Shown: one piece after another, positions 36,850-47,001 of the stretch
Layout of the letters: each line of letters opens with the position of its first letter
Position numbering within the stretch: the first letter of the stretch is position 1
Assembly (NCBI RefSeq): GCF_000737595.1
Contig: NZ_CP006271.1
Span: 2,418,001-2,482,000 of the forward strand
Length of the DNA stretch: 64,000 nucleotides
Direction: 5' to 3'
Origin: Synechococcus sp. KORDI-52
GTDB lineage: Bacteria; Cyanobacteriota; Cyanobacteriia; PCC-6307; Cyanobiaceae
Made by a program: the position numbers and the translations under genes
Notes under the pieces: model-generated
Seen by the model: the letters and a program-made list of their open reading frames with translations, nothing else
Databases searched by the model: none
Told to the model about the DNA's origin: nothing

Positions 36850-37326
36850 ATGCGTCGTCTCTTCGCCGTCGTGCTCTCAGCACTCCTGGTGTTCGGCTTC
36901 GCCCCCGTCGCCAAGGCGGATGTGGCTGGCCTCACACCCTGTTCAGAAAGTGCTCGCTTCCAGCAGCGTGCCGCCGCTGCCACAACGCCTCAGGCCAAAG
37001 CCCGCTTCGAGATGTACAGCCAGGCTTCCTGTGGTGAGGATGGCCTTCCCCACCTGATCGTCGATGGCCGCTGGAGCCATGCCGGTGATTTTGTGTATCC
37101 CGGGATCATGTTCCTGTACATCACCGGCTGCATCGGCTGGGCCGGTCGTGAGTACTTAAAAGCAACTCGCGGCAAGAATGCTGCCCAATACGAAATCTTC
37201 ATCGATCGCAGCATCGCCATCAAGAGCCTTCTGGCTGCTGCCACCTGGCCTCTGGCTGCTTTCGGTGAATTCACAAGTGGCAAGCTTCTCGAAGACGACA
37301 GCAAGGTGACCGTTTCACCTCGCTGA
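36850..37326 (+). CDS. psaF: Photosystem I subunit III (PsaF)
   Basis: Lumen-exposed PSI subunit involved in docking of plastocyanin or cytochrome c6. The 158-residue protein has a signal peptide (about 1-23, ending VAKA), then [21 protein letters not shown], the [28 protein letters not shown] membrane part and a closing helix. ATG at 36850. psaJ follows 32 bp later. Confidence 0.95.
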   Translation: MRRLFAVVLSALLVFGFAPVAKADVAGLTPCSESARFQQRAAAATTPQAKARFEMYSQASCGEDGLPHLIVDGRWSHAGDFVYPGIMFLYITGCIGWAGREYLKATRGKNAAQYEIFIDRSIAIKSLLAAATWPLAAFGEFTSGKLLEDDSKVTVSPR

Positions 37327-37358
37327 TTCAAACGACTTCATCCATTGCTCCCTCAACA

Positions 37359-37475
37359 ATGAACAAGTTTCTGACCGCAGCTCCAGTGGTTGCAGCCATC
37401 TGGTTCACCGCCACCGCAGGAATCCTGATCGAGTGGAACCGCTTCTTCCCCGATCTCCTCTTCCACCCGATGTGA
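37359..37475 (+). CDS. psaJ: Photosystem I subunit IX (PsaJ)
   Basis: A 38-residue single-helix PSI subunit: [20 protein letters not shown], then [17 protein letters not shown], the typical end of PsaJ. It follows psaF in the usual order and is closed by a strong terminator. Confidence 0.95.
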   Translation: MNKFLTAAPVVAAIWFTATAGILIEWNRFFPDLLFHPM

Positions 37476-37499
37476 ATCTGGGATGATCTTCAAAGCCAA

Positions 37500-37524
37500 G
37501 GGAACCTTCGGGTTCCCTTTTTTT
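37500..37524 (+). terminator. Intrinsic terminator of psaFJ
   Basis: A 7-bp stem GGGAACC/GGTTCCC with a TTCG loop is followed by seven T. Confidence 0.85.
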
Positions 37525-37574
37525 ATGCCTTCACGACCTTGCGTAGATCAGGGTTGCGACGATCAGCTTCCGCG

Positions 37575-38132
37575 TCATCCCAGCCCCATCAGCGTCTCCA
37601 CCTGGTTCAACGCTGATTCGAGATCGTCATTGATCACGACAGCGTCGAACTCCTGTTGGGCCTCGAGTTCCTCGCGAGCGCGAGTCAAACGGCGCTGAAT
37701 GGCGTCCTCCGAATCGGTTCCGCGCCCCCGGATCCTGCGCTCCAATTCTTCAAAGCTGGGTGGCGCCAGAAAAATGTGAAAACCGTCTGAAAAACTGCGA
37801 CGTACCTGACGGGCCCCTTCCAACTCAATCTCCAGCAGCACGGGGCGCCCTGCCGCCATCTGTTCTTCAACAGGACCTCGGGGGGTGCCGTAGCAATTCC
37901 CCGCGAATTCCGCCCACTCCAGAAATCCTCCCTGCTCCACCAAGGCCTCAAACCCTGCACGGCTATGGAAGAAGTAGTTGATGCCGTCCTGCTCCCCCTG
38001 GCGCGGCGAACGGGTGGTGGCCGAAACGGACAGCCAGATCTGGGGATGCCGTTCCAGCAGCTGGGTCACCAGCGTTCCCTTGCCGACTCCACTGGGGCCG
38101 GTGATCAAGGTCAGCTTTCCACTGGTGGACAT
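37575..38132 (-). CDS. gmk: Guanylate kinase
   Basis: Converts GMP to GDP with ATP. The 185-residue protein has P-loop GPSGVGKGT (12-20), then [28 protein letters not shown] and [16 protein letters not shown] at 38132 (MSTSGKLTL); the upstream frame is not used. It diverges from rqcH. Confidence 0.95.
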   Translation of the reverse strand: MSTSGKLTLITGPSGVGKGTLVTQLLERHPQIWLSVSATTRSPRQGEQDGINYFFHSRAGFEALVEQGGFLEWAEFAGNCYGTPRGPVEEQMAAGRPVLLEIELEGARQVRRSFSDGFHIFLAPPSFEELERRIRGRGTDSEDAIQRRLTRAREELEAQQEFDAVVINDDLESALNQVETLMGLG

Positions 38133-38170
38133 CGCTGCGTCTGCGTGGGTCAGCAGAGTAGGAAGCCCCA

Positions 38171-39898
38171 ATGCCATGCCCGGTGCTCCAGGTGATCGCC
38201 TCCACCAGCCTGCAGCCAATGGATCTCACCACGCTTCGCGCGGTGCTCTGGGATCTGCGCCCAAAGCTGTTGCCCAGCCGCTTCGAGAAGGCCCAACAAC
38301 CGGACCCGGCAACGATTCAACTGGGATGCCGCAGCCTCAAGGGGATGGTGTGGCTGGAACTGAGCTGGCAAGCAGAAGCACCTCGGCTGGTGGAGGTTCA
38401 CCCTCCCCCACGCAGCGGCAGCGGCAGCACCTTCGCCCAACAGTTGCAACACAGCCTCCGGCAGCTGGCTCTTGTGGAGCTCCACCAGAGCGGCTTTGAA
38501 CGGGTGGTGGAATTCCGGTTTGCCCAACGCCCTGGGGAACCGATCCAGCGGGTACTCGTCCTGGAACTGATGGGACGGCACAGCAACCTGCTGCTGCTCG
38601 ATGAGCAGCGCCGCATCATTGCCCTGGGGCGACAGGTCCGGGACCATCAGTCCCGCGTGCGCCCTCTCTCCACCGGTGATTCCTACAGCCAGCCCCCGAT
38701 GTTGCAGGGGTTGGCACCGGATCGAACGGAAAGCTTTGAACGCTGGAAGGAGCGGCTCTCTCTCGTCCCGGTCCCCCTGCGCAAGGCCTTGCAACAGACC
38801 TATCAGGGAATCAGCCCAGCCCTGGCTCTGCAACTCGCCGGTGACCACATGAACACCCCGGTTAACAGCCTGGATGACAGCCACTGGAGCCACCTCTTTG
38901 AACGCTGGTTTCTCTGGTTGGACCAGCTCGAGCGTGAGCAGTTCGCCCTCGTGGTGGAGAACGACGGTCGTTACAGGGTCTGGGGATCTCCCCGTGGTGA
39001 AGTGCAGCCCCACCCCGCTCTGGCGCTCACGCTGGGATCCCTGCACCAGCAATGCCAAGAGCAAAGGGCCCTGGCACGGGCCAGCCATGAGCTGCGTCAA
39101 CGCCTGGAGCGTTGGCGCAGCAAAGAACAGGCCGCCAAGGAGGACCAACACCAGCGCCTGAGCGCCACCGACGGGCACGGGGCCCTTCAACGCCAGGCGG
39201 ACGCTCTCCTCTGCCTTAGCAACCCAAGCCGCGACCAGGTCGATGAAGCCCAATCGCTCTATCGCCGGGCCAAAAAACTGCGGAGATCGCGCCCGATCCT
39301 CGAGCAGCGGCTGAAGCACCATCAGCGACGTCTTGAGCTGATCAGCGAGAGCGAAACCTTCATCGAGGATCAACTGAGTGCAACCTGGCAGGACGGACCG
39401 GCACGCCTCTCCGCCCTGAATGATCTGCGGGAGGAACTCGATGAGCTGTTGCAGCCGAAGGAACGCCGTCGCTCCACGCGACAGCAGCGTCAGCGGGACC
39501 AGCCCAATCCGCTGGAACTGAACACTCCAGGAGGACTCAAGGTGCAAGTGGGGCGCAACCACCGCCAAAACGACTGGATCTCGCTGCGCCAGGCCCGCAG
39601 TGGTGACCTCTGGTTTCACGCCCAGGAATGCCCAGGCAGTCATGTGGTGCTGAAGAGTTCCAACGGGCTGGCCCAGGAATCCGACCTGGCGATGGCAACG
39701 GATCTGGCGGCCTATTTCAGCCGCGCCCGGGGCAACGCGCGGGTGGCGGTGGTGATGGTGCCCACCGATCAGCTGCAGCGCATTCCCGGTGCGGGCCCGG
39801 GCACCGTGCGCCATGGCCAAGCGGAAATCCGCTGGGGGGATCCCCAGGGCGCGGAAGAGCGGCTGCTTACCCCTAGCCTGAGCCCACATTCGGGCTGA
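38171..39898 (+). CDS. rqcH: RqcH/NEMF-like ribosome quality control protein (NFACT)
   Basis: Rqc2 homologue that adds C-terminal alanine tails to peptides on stalled 50S subunits. Domains: NFACT-N (residues ~15-170), a central charged coiled-coil region (about 290-440), then NFACT-R with [17 protein letters not shown] and a short tail. The 575 residues are near the family length. ATG at 38171 or 38219; the shorter one starts at [11 protein letters not shown], which matches relatives closely. Confidence 0.85.
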   Translation: MPCPVLQVIASTSLQPMDLTTLRAVLWDLRPKLLPSRFEKAQQPDPATIQLGCRSLKGMVWLELSWQAEAPRLVEVHPPPRSGSGSTFAQQLQHSLRQLALVELHQSGFERVVEFRFAQRPGEPIQRVLVLELMGRHSNLLLLDEQRRIIALGRQVRDHQSRVRPLSTGDSYSQPPMLQGLAPDRTESFERWKERLSLVPVPLRKALQQTYQGISPALALQLAGDHMNTPVNSLDDSHWSHLFERWFLWLDQLEREQFALVVENDGRYRVWGSPRGEVQPHPALALTLGSLHQQCQEQRALARASHELRQRLERWRSKEQAAKEDQHQRLSATDGHGALQRQADALLCLSNPSRDQVDEAQSLYRRAKKLRRSRPILEQRLKHHQRRLELISESETFIEDQLSATWQDGPARLSALNDLREELDELLQPKERRRSTRQQRQRDQPNPLELNTPGGLKVQVGRNHRQNDWISLRQARSGDLWFHAQECPGSHVVLKSSNGLAQESDLAMATDLAAYFSRARGNARVAVVMVPTDQLQRIPGAGPGTVRHGQAEIRWGDPQGAEERLLTPSLSPHSG

Positions 39899-39924
39899 CC
39901 TGTTGCGCCGCCCGATCCTCGTCC

Positions 39925-40728
39925 GTGTCTGAGCGCCCCGAAGGTCCCCCAGCTCTGCAACCACCACCTCCCATTCGCATTGGGAGGGCACCTGGCGATG
40001 CCGATCTGCCCAATGAGGTGGAGATGCCTCTGGTGGATCACCTCGAGGAACTCCGTCAACGGGTTCTGCTCAGCTTGCTGGCCGTCGTCGTTGCAGCGCT
40101 GGCCTGCCTGCTAGGGGTCAAACCGCTGGTGCGCCTGCTGGAAGCGCCAGCCAGCGGCATTCATTTTCTTCAACTTGCACCGGGCGAGTTTTTATTCGTC
40201 TCGCTGAAGGTGGCCGGCTACGCCGGCCTCACCCTGGCCCTGCCCTATGTGCTCTTTCAGATCCTGGCCTTCGTTCTGCCGGGCCTGACGATCCGCGAAC
40301 GACGCCTGATTGCCCCTGCCGTCGCCGGCTCGGCCGTGTTGTTCATGGCGGGCCTGGCCTTTGCCTGGTGGGCCCTGGTACCGGCTGCCCTGCGTTTTCT
40401 GGTGAGCTACGGCGCCGATGTAGTTGAACCGCTGTGGTCGATCGAGCGCTATCTGGATTTTGTTCTGCTACTGATGCTGGCCACCGGGCTGGCCTTTCAG
40501 CTCCCTGTGCTGCAGCTGCTCCTCGGTGCTTTGGGACTGGTGCGCTGGAGGCCGATGCTTGGAGCCTGGCGCTGGGTTGTGCTGGGTTCAGCCCTGGCTG
40601 GAGCCGTGCTGACGCCGTCCACCGATCCGATCACGATGCTGCTGCTGGCTGGAGCCATCACGGCACTGTTTTTGATTGGCGTCGGCCTGGTGGCTCTGAC
40701 CGAATCCCTCAGACCAGAAACTCCTTGA
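39925..40728 (+). CDS. tatC: Sec-independent translocase subunit TatC
   Basis: Receptor subunit of the twin-arginine translocase, acting with TatA/B. About six helices; the conserved DHLEELRQR start and FVLPGLTIRERR and PSTDPITM segments are seen. A ~35-residue Pro-rich N-terminal extension precedes the core. GTG start. The nearby petC product is a Tat-type substrate in cyanobacteria. Overlaps the convergent DUF3067 gene by 20 bases. Confidence 0.9.
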   Translation: MSERPEGPPALQPPPPIRIGRAPGDADLPNEVEMPLVDHLEELRQRVLLSLLAVVVAALACLLGVKPLVRLLEAPASGIHFLQLAPGEFLFVSLKVAGYAGLTLALPYVLFQILAFVLPGLTIRERRLIAPAVAGSAVLFMAGLAFAWWALVPAALRFLVSYGADVVEPLWSIERYLDFVLLLMLATGLAFQLPVLQLLLGALGLVRWRPMLGAWRWVVLGSALAGAVLTPSTDPITMLLLAGAITALFLIGVGLVALTESLRPETP

Positions 40729-41125
40729 TCAACGTTTCCGCCTCCGGCCCCGTCGCCTCCAGCGGAAGACTCAACGCCTTGCCCAGACGCGGTTTGTCAC
40801 GGGTGGAACAGAGCCATTGGCGGACATCACCCGCCAAACCAAGACGATTCACAACATCCAGCACTTCACCAAGATGCTGCCGATAGGTCTCAAGGTCCAT
40901 CGGGAACGACTGTTGCTCGAGATAGGCCCACATCACCTGGAGGTACAAACGCCGGCGTCGAACCACCAGCTGAAGGTCGTAAGTCGCCCGCCAGCGCTGG
41001 CGTAGACAGGCCATCACCTCGTCGACGCTGAGCGGCGGATCGGGTGGGGCGCTGGCGATATCAAGCACAGAAGCAGAAGCGGCAGGGACAGGAAGACACC
41101 AGTCGTTGCAAAGATTGACAGGCAC
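40709..41125 (-). CDS. DUF3067 protein
   Basis: The 138-residue protein ends with the region typical of this cyanobacterial/plastid family: LYLQVMWAYLEQQSFPMDLETYRQHL and VNRLGLAGDVRQWL. Soluble; function unknown. Its N-terminal part (about 35 residues) is variable and the start is uncertain. It diverges from petC. Confidence 0.7.
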   Translation of the reverse strand: MPVNLCNDWCLPVPAASASVLDIASAPPDPPLSVDEVMACLRQRWRATYDLQLVVRRRRLYLQVMWAYLEQQSFPMDLETYRQHLGEVLDVVNRLGLAGDVRQWLCSTRDKPRLGKALSLPLEATGPEAETLIKEFLV

Positions 41126-41172
41126 TTAAGCACCCATAATGGTCGCCAATCCGAGCTGGATGAACGTCCGCC

Positions 41173-41709
41173 ATGACCCAACTCTCCTCGAGCGATGTGC
41201 CCGGAATGGGTCGTCGGCAGTTCATGAACCTGCTGACCTTCGGCTCCGTGACAGGGGTTGCCCTGGGAGCCCTCTACCCGGTTGCGAACTACTTCATCCC
41301 CCCCAAGGCCGCCGGCAGCGGTGGTGGCACTAGTGCCAAGGATGAGCTGGGCAACCCGATCACGGCCAGTGGCTGGCTCTCCAGCCACCCCGAGGGCGAT
41401 CGCAGCCTGGTGCAGGGCCTCAAGGGTGATCCCACCTATCTGATCGTTGAAGGCGAGGACGCCATCGGCAGCTACGGCATCAACGCCATTTGCACTCACC
41501 TCGGTTGCGTCGTTCCCTGGAACAGCGGTGCCAACAAGTTCATGTGCCCTTGCCATGGCAGTCAGTACGACGCCACCGGCAAGGTGGTTCGTGGCCCTGC
41601 CCCTCTCTCCCTGGCCCTGGCCAACGTCAGCGTGGAGAACGACAACGTGTTCGTGAGCCAGTGGACCGAGACCGACTTCCGAACTGGTGATAAGCCCTGG
41701 TGGGCCTGA
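41173..41709 (+). CDS. petC: Cytochrome b6f Rieske iron-sulfur protein
   Basis: [2Fe-2S] subunit that takes an electron from plastoquinol and passes it to cytochrome f. The 178 residues have a twin-arginine N-terminus ([17 protein letters not shown]), one membrane helix, and ligands in CTHLGC (C107, H109) and CPCHG (C125, H128) with the cysteine pair C112/C127. ATG at 41173. petA follows 38 bp later. Confidence 0.95.
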   Translation: MTQLSSSDVPGMGRRQFMNLLTFGSVTGVALGALYPVANYFIPPKAAGSGGGTSAKDELGNPITASGWLSSHPEGDRSLVQGLKGDPTYLIVEGEDAIGSYGINAICTHLGCVVPWNSGANKFMCPCHGSQYDATGKVVRGPAPLSLALANVSVENDNVFVSQWTETDFRTGDKPWWA

Positions 41710-41747
41710 TTCTTCCCTCCCCTACGCCTGCATCCCCTCACCGTCCC

Positions 41748-42683
41748 ATGCGTCGTCACCTCTCGCTTTTCCTTGGATCGCTGGTCATCGGACTGGCTCT
41801 GCTGATTGCCCCGGCCGCCAGCTGGGCCTACCCCTTCTGGGCTCAACAGAACTACGACAGCCCCCGGGAAGCCACCGGCAAGATTGTTTGTGCCAACTGC
41901 CACCTGGCCAAAAAGCTGACCCAGGCTGAAGTTCCCCAATCGGTCCTTCCTGACAGCGTCTTCACCGCCAGCGTCAAGGTTCCCTATGAGAACGGTCTCC
42001 AAGAGATCGGTGCCGACGGCAGCGACGTGGGCCTGCAAGTGGGCGCTGTTGTGATGCTTCCCGATGGCTTCACCCTTGCTCCTCAGGACCGCTGGACCGA
42101 TGAGATCAAGGAGGAGACGGAAGGCGTCTACTTCACCCAGTACAGCGACGACCAGCCGAACATCCTTCTGGTAGGACCGATTCCTGGTGATGAGCACCAA
42201 GAGATTGTCTTCCCTGTTCTGTCACCAGATCCCGCCACCGACAGCAACATCCACTTCGGCAAATACCAGATCCACGTGGGTGGCAACCGCGGCCGTGGCC
42301 AGGTGTATCCCACCGGTGAGAAGAGCAACAACACCGTCTACACAGCTCCGGCCAGCGGCACCATTGCCTCCATCGAGCCCAGTGACAACGGGGCCAGCGT
42401 GGTCAGTATCGAGGCTGCTGACGGCAGTAACGTGAGCGAGACCATTCCGGTTGGTCCTGAAGTTCTGGTCAGCGTCGGCGACAGCATCGAAGCCGGTGCT
42501 GCCCTAACCAACGACCCCAACGTGGGCGGCTTCGGGCAGGTCGATGCGGAAATCGTTCTGCAGAACCCCGTTCGGATCTATGGCTTGCTCGCCTTCTTCG
42601 CGGCTGTGGCTCTGGCACAGATCATGTTGGTGCTGAAGAAGAAGCAGATTGAGAAAGTTCAGGCTGCTGAAGGCAACTTCTGA
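41748..42683 (+). CDS. petA: Apocytochrome f
   Basis: Lumenal c-type cytochrome of the b6f complex, electron donor to plastocyanin or cytochrome c6. The 311-residue precursor has a signal peptide ending SWA before Y28 (YPFWAQQ), whose amino group is the axial heme ligand in the family; the heme motif CANCH lies at 48-52. A C-terminal helix ([16 protein letters not shown]) anchors it. petC-petA order is standard. Confidence 0.95.
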   Translation: MRRHLSLFLGSLVIGLALLIAPAASWAYPFWAQQNYDSPREATGKIVCANCHLAKKLTQAEVPQSVLPDSVFTASVKVPYENGLQEIGADGSDVGLQVGAVVMLPDGFTLAPQDRWTDEIKEETEGVYFTQYSDDQPNILLVGPIPGDEHQEIVFPVLSPDPATDSNIHFGKYQIHVGGNRGRGQVYPTGEKSNNTVYTAPASGTIASIEPSDNGASVVSIEAADGSNVSETIPVGPEVLVSVGDSIEAGAALTNDPNVGGFGQVDAEIVLQNPVRIYGLLAFFAAVALAQIMLVLKKKQIEKVQAAEGNF

Positions 42684-42688
42684 TTTCT

Positions 42689-43567
42689 ATGGCTGTTGAA
42701 GCCCTGTTTCCCCTGGCGACCTTCCAGTCGCCAGGGGAATTTTTGCCCCAAACGGAAAACTGGTTCCTTCCCCTGCGTTGGTACGGCTTGCTGATCGCAA
42801 CGGCCGTGCTGATCGGGCTGAACCTTTCGAGTCGTCTGGCCAAGCTCCGACACCTTGAAAACGGTCTGATCAGCGATCTGCTGCCCGTGCTCGTGCTGTT
42901 TTCCGTGATCGGAGCACGCCTCTACTACGTCGCGTTCGAGTGGCATAACTACGTCAGCAACCCGCTCAAAGCCCTTGCCATCTGGGAGGGTGGAATCGCC
43001 ATCCATGGCGCCTTGCTGGCAGGCACTTTGACGTTAATCCTGTTCTGCCGCTTGCGCCGGCAACCCTTCTGGGATGTGCTGGACGTTCTGGTGCCTTCCG
43101 TGGCTTTGGGGCAGGCCATCGGTCGCTGGGGCAATTTCTTCAACTCGGAAGCGTTTGGTGTTCCAACGGATCTGCCCTGGAAGCTGTTCATCCCGGCCCA
43201 GAGCCGCCCGGTGATTTACAGCACGTCGGAATTTTTCCACCCGACATTCCTCTATGAATCCTTGTGGAACCTTCTGCTCTTCGGACTGCTGCTGCTGCTC
43301 TTCCGCCGCGGACTGAAGACCCCGGGGATGCTCCCTGCAGGTGCCATGAGCTGCGTGTATTTGGTGGGCTACAGCCTTGGCCGCGTCTGGATCGAGGGGC
43401 TGCGGATCGATCCTCTCTGCATCGGGTCGCTTCCCCCGGCATGCGACGGCGGCATCCGCATCGCGCAATTGATGAGTGGCATTTTGCTCGCCCTCGGCAT
43501 GATCGGGCTTTGGTGGCTATATCGGAGAAAGAGACCCCTGCCTGATCCATCAGGCCAACGCAGTTGA
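42689..43567 (+). CDS. lgt: Prolipoprotein diacylglyceryl transferase
   Basis: Attaches diacylglycerol to the lipobox cysteine of lipoproteins. About seven helices; the active-site HGALL and [13 protein letters not shown] motifs are present. The ATG at 42689 is five bases after the petA stop, with no evident Shine-Dalgarno. A strong terminator-like hairpin lies within the first 18 codons. The next plausible start would be the TTG near 42743. Confidence 0.9.
   Translation: MAVEALFPLATFQSPGEFLPQTENWFLPLRWYGLLIATAVLIGLNLSSRLAKLRHLENGLISDLLPVLVLFSVIGARLYYVAFEWHNYVSNPLKALAIWEGGIAIHGALLAGTLTLILFCRLRRQPFWDVLDVLVPSVALGQAIGRWGNFFNSEAFGVPTDLPWKLFIPAQSRPVIYSTSEFFHPTFLYESLWNLLLFGLLLLLFRRGLKTPGMLPAGAMSCVYLVGYSLGRVWIEGLRIDPLCIGSLPPACDGGIRIAQLMSGILLALGMIGLWWLYRRKRPLPDPSGQRS
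42710..42744 (+). terminator. Terminator-like hairpin inside the start of lgt
   Basis: An 11-bp perfect stem (CCCCTGGCGAC, 42710-42720, with its complement at 42727-42737), a 6-nt loop and then AATTTTT. It has the form of an intrinsic terminator for the petC-petA transcript but lies inside lgt codons 8-18 if lgt starts at 42689. Confidence 0.65.
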
Positions 43568-44325
43568 GTCACGTTGTCAGTTTTGTTGGAGCAGGCCCTG
43601 GTGCTCCAGATCTGCTGACCCTTCGAGCAGCTGATCGTCTCCACAAGGCCGACGTGTTGATCTGGACCGATTCGTTGGTCTGCCCAGCCATCGCCGAGCT
43701 GGCTCCAGCCGATTGCGAAAGCATCCGCACCAGCACGACCACGCTCGAAGACCTGATCCCGCTTTTGATCGATCGGCACCGCCAGGGCAAACGGGTAGTG
43801 CGACTCCACGACGGAGACACGGCGCTCTACAGCGCCATCAACGAGCAGATCTGCGCGTTAAGTGACGCCGAAATCCCTGTGGAAGTGATCCCCGGGATCA
43901 GCGCATACCAAGCGGCAGCTGCCGGACTCGCCAGCGAACTCACCCTTCCAGGCGTGGTGCAGACCATTGTTCTCAGTCGCGCTGGAGGTCGCACCGGCAT
44001 GCCTGAACGGGAACAGCTGGGTCGGCTGGCCGCCCTGAGAGCCAGCCTTTGCATCTATTTGAGTGCACGACACGTTGAAGAGGTGCAAACCACCCTTCTG
44101 GAGCACTACCCCGCCGAGACCCCTGTGGCCATCGGACATCGGGTGAGCTGGCCCGATCAGATGCTCACCGTGGTCCCTCTCGAGGAGATGGCTGTGGTCA
44201 GTCGGGAACGCAATCTGATTCGAACGACGCTCTACGTGGTGAGTCCGGCCCTCGCGGGTGGTCCTCAGCGCTCACGCCTCTACTCGCCTGACCATGACCA
44301 TCTATTCCGCCAGAAAGCCAAGTAG
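43564..44325 (+). CDS. cobM: Precorrin-4 C11-methyltransferase
   Basis: SAM-dependent methyltransferase of cobalamin (or pseudo-cobalamin) synthesis. The 253-residue protein has [16 protein letters not shown] at the N-terminus and [25 protein letters not shown] as in the corrin methyltransferase fold. TTG start overlapping the lgt stop as TTGA, so the two are translationally coupled. CbiF is the anaerobic-pathway name. Confidence 0.9.
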   Translation: MSHVVSFVGAGPGAPDLLTLRAADRLHKADVLIWTDSLVCPAIAELAPADCESIRTSTTTLEDLIPLLIDRHRQGKRVVRLHDGDTALYSAINEQICALSDAEIPVEVIPGISAYQAAAAGLASELTLPGVVQTIVLSRAGGRTGMPEREQLGRLAALRASLCIYLSARHVEEVQTTLLEHYPAETPVAIGHRVSWPDQMLTVVPLEEMAVVSRERNLIRTTLYVVSPALAGGPQRSRLYSPDHDHLFRQKAK

Positions 44326-44350
44326 GCGGTGGTTTAGGATGGATTTGTGC

Positions 44351-44422
<72 letters not shown>

Positions 44423-44522
44423 TGTTTTGTGTTGGCGTTTGATCAGTCAACGTTCATATAACCAGGACCGAGCTCTGAAATGGACCTAATTTATTCAATG
44501 AGCTAGGTCGACATACCCATCC

Positions 44523-45299
44523 ATGGACGAACAAGGTGTCGTTGACAACCATGGAACAGCCACAGGCCTCGTTGAAGCGGGAAGACGGTTGGCCGACGCA
44601 CGGGCTGCAGCAGGGCTGAGTCAGCAGCAACTTGCCGATCAGATGCACATCGGTGTGGAGCAACTCTCCGCACTGGAACACGGCCATCAAGACGAACTGC
44701 CTGAACCCGTCTTCATCAAGGCCATGGTGCGTCGACTCAGCTCCCATCTGGGTTTGGATGCTGACGCCATGGTGAAGACCCTCGGGCCCCACACCGCAGG
44801 TGGACCAAGACGATCATCTATCGGGCCAACAAGACGGGGCATCGCCTCTCAAAAACAGACGACACGTCCTCCGCTCACCCTTCTGGCCCTCGCAGGGCTT
44901 GCTGCGCTGGGGCTGGTTGTGTGGAGAAACCCCTCGGAGTTGACGCGCTTGGCTCAAGAGTTGAGTCCTGCCAATCCAACCCTTGAGCCAAGCGAAGCAA
45001 ATGTCGAGGAGGCCGAGGTTGCAGATGAGCTCGATGCCCTCATCGTTACAGCGCCACCGATTGCAGACCTGGGTCTCACGATCAGCAGCAGCGAACCCAG
45101 CTGGATCGCCCTACGGCGTAAGGGAGTTGTGGAATTCGAAGGGCTCTTGGACGGAGAACGCAGAATTGAAAATCCCGATCTGGTGGAGATCTACGCCGGC
45201 CGGCCTGATCTGGTCCAGCTGAGTGCCCCCGACGCCGAGACTCGAACCCTTGGCGCTGTGGACGACATCCGTTGGATCCCCCTCAAACCTGAACGCTGA
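44523..45299 (+). CDS. RodZ-like helix-turn-helix membrane protein
   Basis: The 258-residue protein has a cytoplasmic HTH of the Xre/HTH_25 type (GLSQQQLADQMHIGVEQLSALEHG, about 31-54), a basic linker, one membrane helix (117-134), and a periplasmic domain with a DUF4115-like end (SWIALRRKGVVEFEGLL). RodZ proteins couple MreB to cell-wall growth. ATG start. The end overlaps the convergent ppx gene by 17 bases. Confidence 0.8.
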   Translation: MDEQGVVDNHGTATGLVEAGRRLADARAAAGLSQQQLADQMHIGVEQLSALEHGHQDELPEPVFIKAMVRRLSSHLGLDADAMVKTLGPHTAGGPRRSSIGPTRRGIASQKQTTRPPLTLLALAGLAALGLVVWRNPSELTRLAQELSPANPTLEPSEANVEEAEVADELDALIVTAPPIADLGLTISSSEPSWIALRRKGVVEFEGLLDGERRIENPDLVEIYAGRPDLVQLSAPDAETRTLGAVDDIRWIPLKPER

Positions 45300-46920
45300 C
45301 ACGCAGCTTCACCCCGACCGCTTCCTTCACCACCTCAGCGCAGCTCTCCAAACTCCACTGCTCAAGGCTGACGTTCTGGTTGACCCGCTCGGGAACGATT
45401 CCCAGATCAAGCACACCCTTCACCGCATGAACACGGAGTGAAGAGATCACGGGTTCAGGCCGGCGATCAAGGGCTGCGGCCAAGCGCAGCAGAAGAGCCA
45501 TCTGATGAACGCAACGACGGTTATCTCGGGTGGCCACAAGCTGCCAGGATTCATGGCGTTTCTTGGGCAAGCTGCGGCGGTGATAGCGGGCAATCGCCGC
45601 CACCATCAGATGTTCCGCTTCTGAATAGCCCAACAGCTCACCATGACGAATCAAATACCAGGTGTGCTTGTGGTACGCGCTGATGTTGATGTGCTGGCCA
45701 CAGGAGTGCAGCATCGCAGCAGCCCAGAGCAGTTCGCGACCTTCGCCACTGTCGTCATGCATCACCCCCCGCGTGGCGTCGTAGAGGCTTAAGGCATGGC
45801 TGGCAACCCGTTCAGCCCTGCTCTGATTCACAGAAAACCGCTGAAGCTGATGAATCACGGTGCGTTGCCGAATGCTGCTCTGAAAGCTGAAACGGTCTTC
45901 AAGAAGACCTTGACGAAGCATCCAATCGACGATCAGACCTTCGCGGAGGGCCCGCTCACTGAGCACCAAATCCTCAACACCCAACATCTTCATGGTGGTT
46001 TGCAGGATCAATGCACCCGGGACAATGATTTCGGCCCGACGATCATTGATGGATGCCAACTCCCTCCGCTCCTCAGGGGTCATCCTGATCAGTTGATCGA
46101 CCACCCGATCCAGGCGCTCCCGGGTGACGCGGTACCCGTGCAATTTGCGCGGTGGACGCTCCTCTTCACTCGAGGCAAGGGAGCCAATCGCCATCGCCGT
46201 GCCGCTGGTGGCCACCAACACAGGGGTTTCACCGGGTTTGATCCTGCGACGCACTTTGTCGACCGCAGGTTCAAGCGATCCCTGAATGAAGGCCTGGAGA
46301 AACGATCTCCGTTTGGGAGGCATCGGATCGTCCTGAACGAAGTCCCGCTGGAGTCGCACAGCCCCCACACGGGTGCTGGTGAGGGCACGAGCATCGCGAC
46401 TATCAGCAAGGATCAGTTCGGTGGAGCCACCACCAATGTCCAGCAGAAGATGCGGACGATCACCAAATGGCATTCCAGAGAGGACACCCAGATAGATCAG
46501 GCGAGCCTCCTCGGGGCCGCTGACCAGATCCACTTCCATCTCGAGCTCGTCAAGAATGGTCTGAAGGAAATCGCGACCGTTGGGCGCTTCACGAACGGCA
46601 CTCGTCGCCGCCGTGACGATCTGTTCGACCTGATGACTGGCGGCGAGGTCTCTGAACTGACGGAGCGCTTCAAGCCCCCTCTGCATCGCTTCCGCCGTGA
46701 GTTCACCGGTCTCAGGATCACGCTCCCCCAGACGGGTGGTGGCCTTTTCGGCCTGGATGATTTGAAACGTGCGCAGTTTCGGATCAACGGCTGCCACCAG
46801 AAGATGGAAGGAGTTGGTCCCGAGATCGATGGCCGCGATCCGACGCAGGTCACTGTTCGAGCCCTGAAACAAGCCGTTGGTCTGTTCCGTTGGCTGGGCT
46901 GGGGCCTCGGCATCCAGCAT
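45283..46920 (-). CDS. ppx: Exopolyphosphatase/GppA-type phosphatase
   Basis: Ppx/GppA phosphatase cleaving polyphosphate or pppGpp. The 545-residue protein shows ASKHA-type motifs: IDLGTNSFHLLV, LLDIGGGSTELILA, VATSGTAMAIG, and a C-terminal HD-like region (ASHALSLYD, AAMLHSCGQHIN, RYHRR). ATG at 46920; the ORF extends further upstream. It diverges from ubiA. Confidence 0.85.
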   Translation of the reverse strand: MLDAEAPAQPTEQTNGLFQGSNSDLRRIAAIDLGTNSFHLLVAAVDPKLRTFQIIQAEKATTRLGERDPETGELTAEAMQRGLEALRQFRDLAASHQVEQIVTAATSAVREAPNGRDFLQTILDELEMEVDLVSGPEEARLIYLGVLSGMPFGDRPHLLLDIGGGSTELILADSRDARALTSTRVGAVRLQRDFVQDDPMPPKRRSFLQAFIQGSLEPAVDKVRRRIKPGETPVLVATSGTAMAIGSLASSEEERPPRKLHGYRVTRERLDRVVDQLIRMTPEERRELASINDRRAEIIVPGALILQTTMKMLGVEDLVLSERALREGLIVDWMLRQGLLEDRFSFQSSIRQRTVIHQLQRFSVNQSRAERVASHALSLYDATRGVMHDDSGEGRELLWAAAMLHSCGQHINISAYHKHTWYLIRHGELLGYSEAEHLMVAAIARYHRRSLPKKRHESWQLVATRDNRRCVHQMALLLRLAAALDRRPEPVISSLRVHAVKGVLDLGIVPERVNQNVSLEQWSLESCAEVVKEAVGVKLRVSVQV

Positions 46921-47001
46921 CAACGTCAGAGCAGCAACGAAATCCACTCTGCCACCGACGGCCGGGACCATAAGGCCATGACTAGGGTTCTTTAAATCCC
47001 G

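Noticed and set aside
38150-39991. 613-residue minus-strand ORF
   Set aside because: It is the antisense frame of rqcH; the plus-strand protein has clear NFACT motifs.
41115-41140. TTGACA and CATAAT upstream of petC as promoter
   Set aside because: The spacing of 14 bp is too short for a normal sigma-70 promoter, so it was not called.
45796-46995. 399-residue plus-strand ORF
   Set aside because: It is the antisense frame of ppx.
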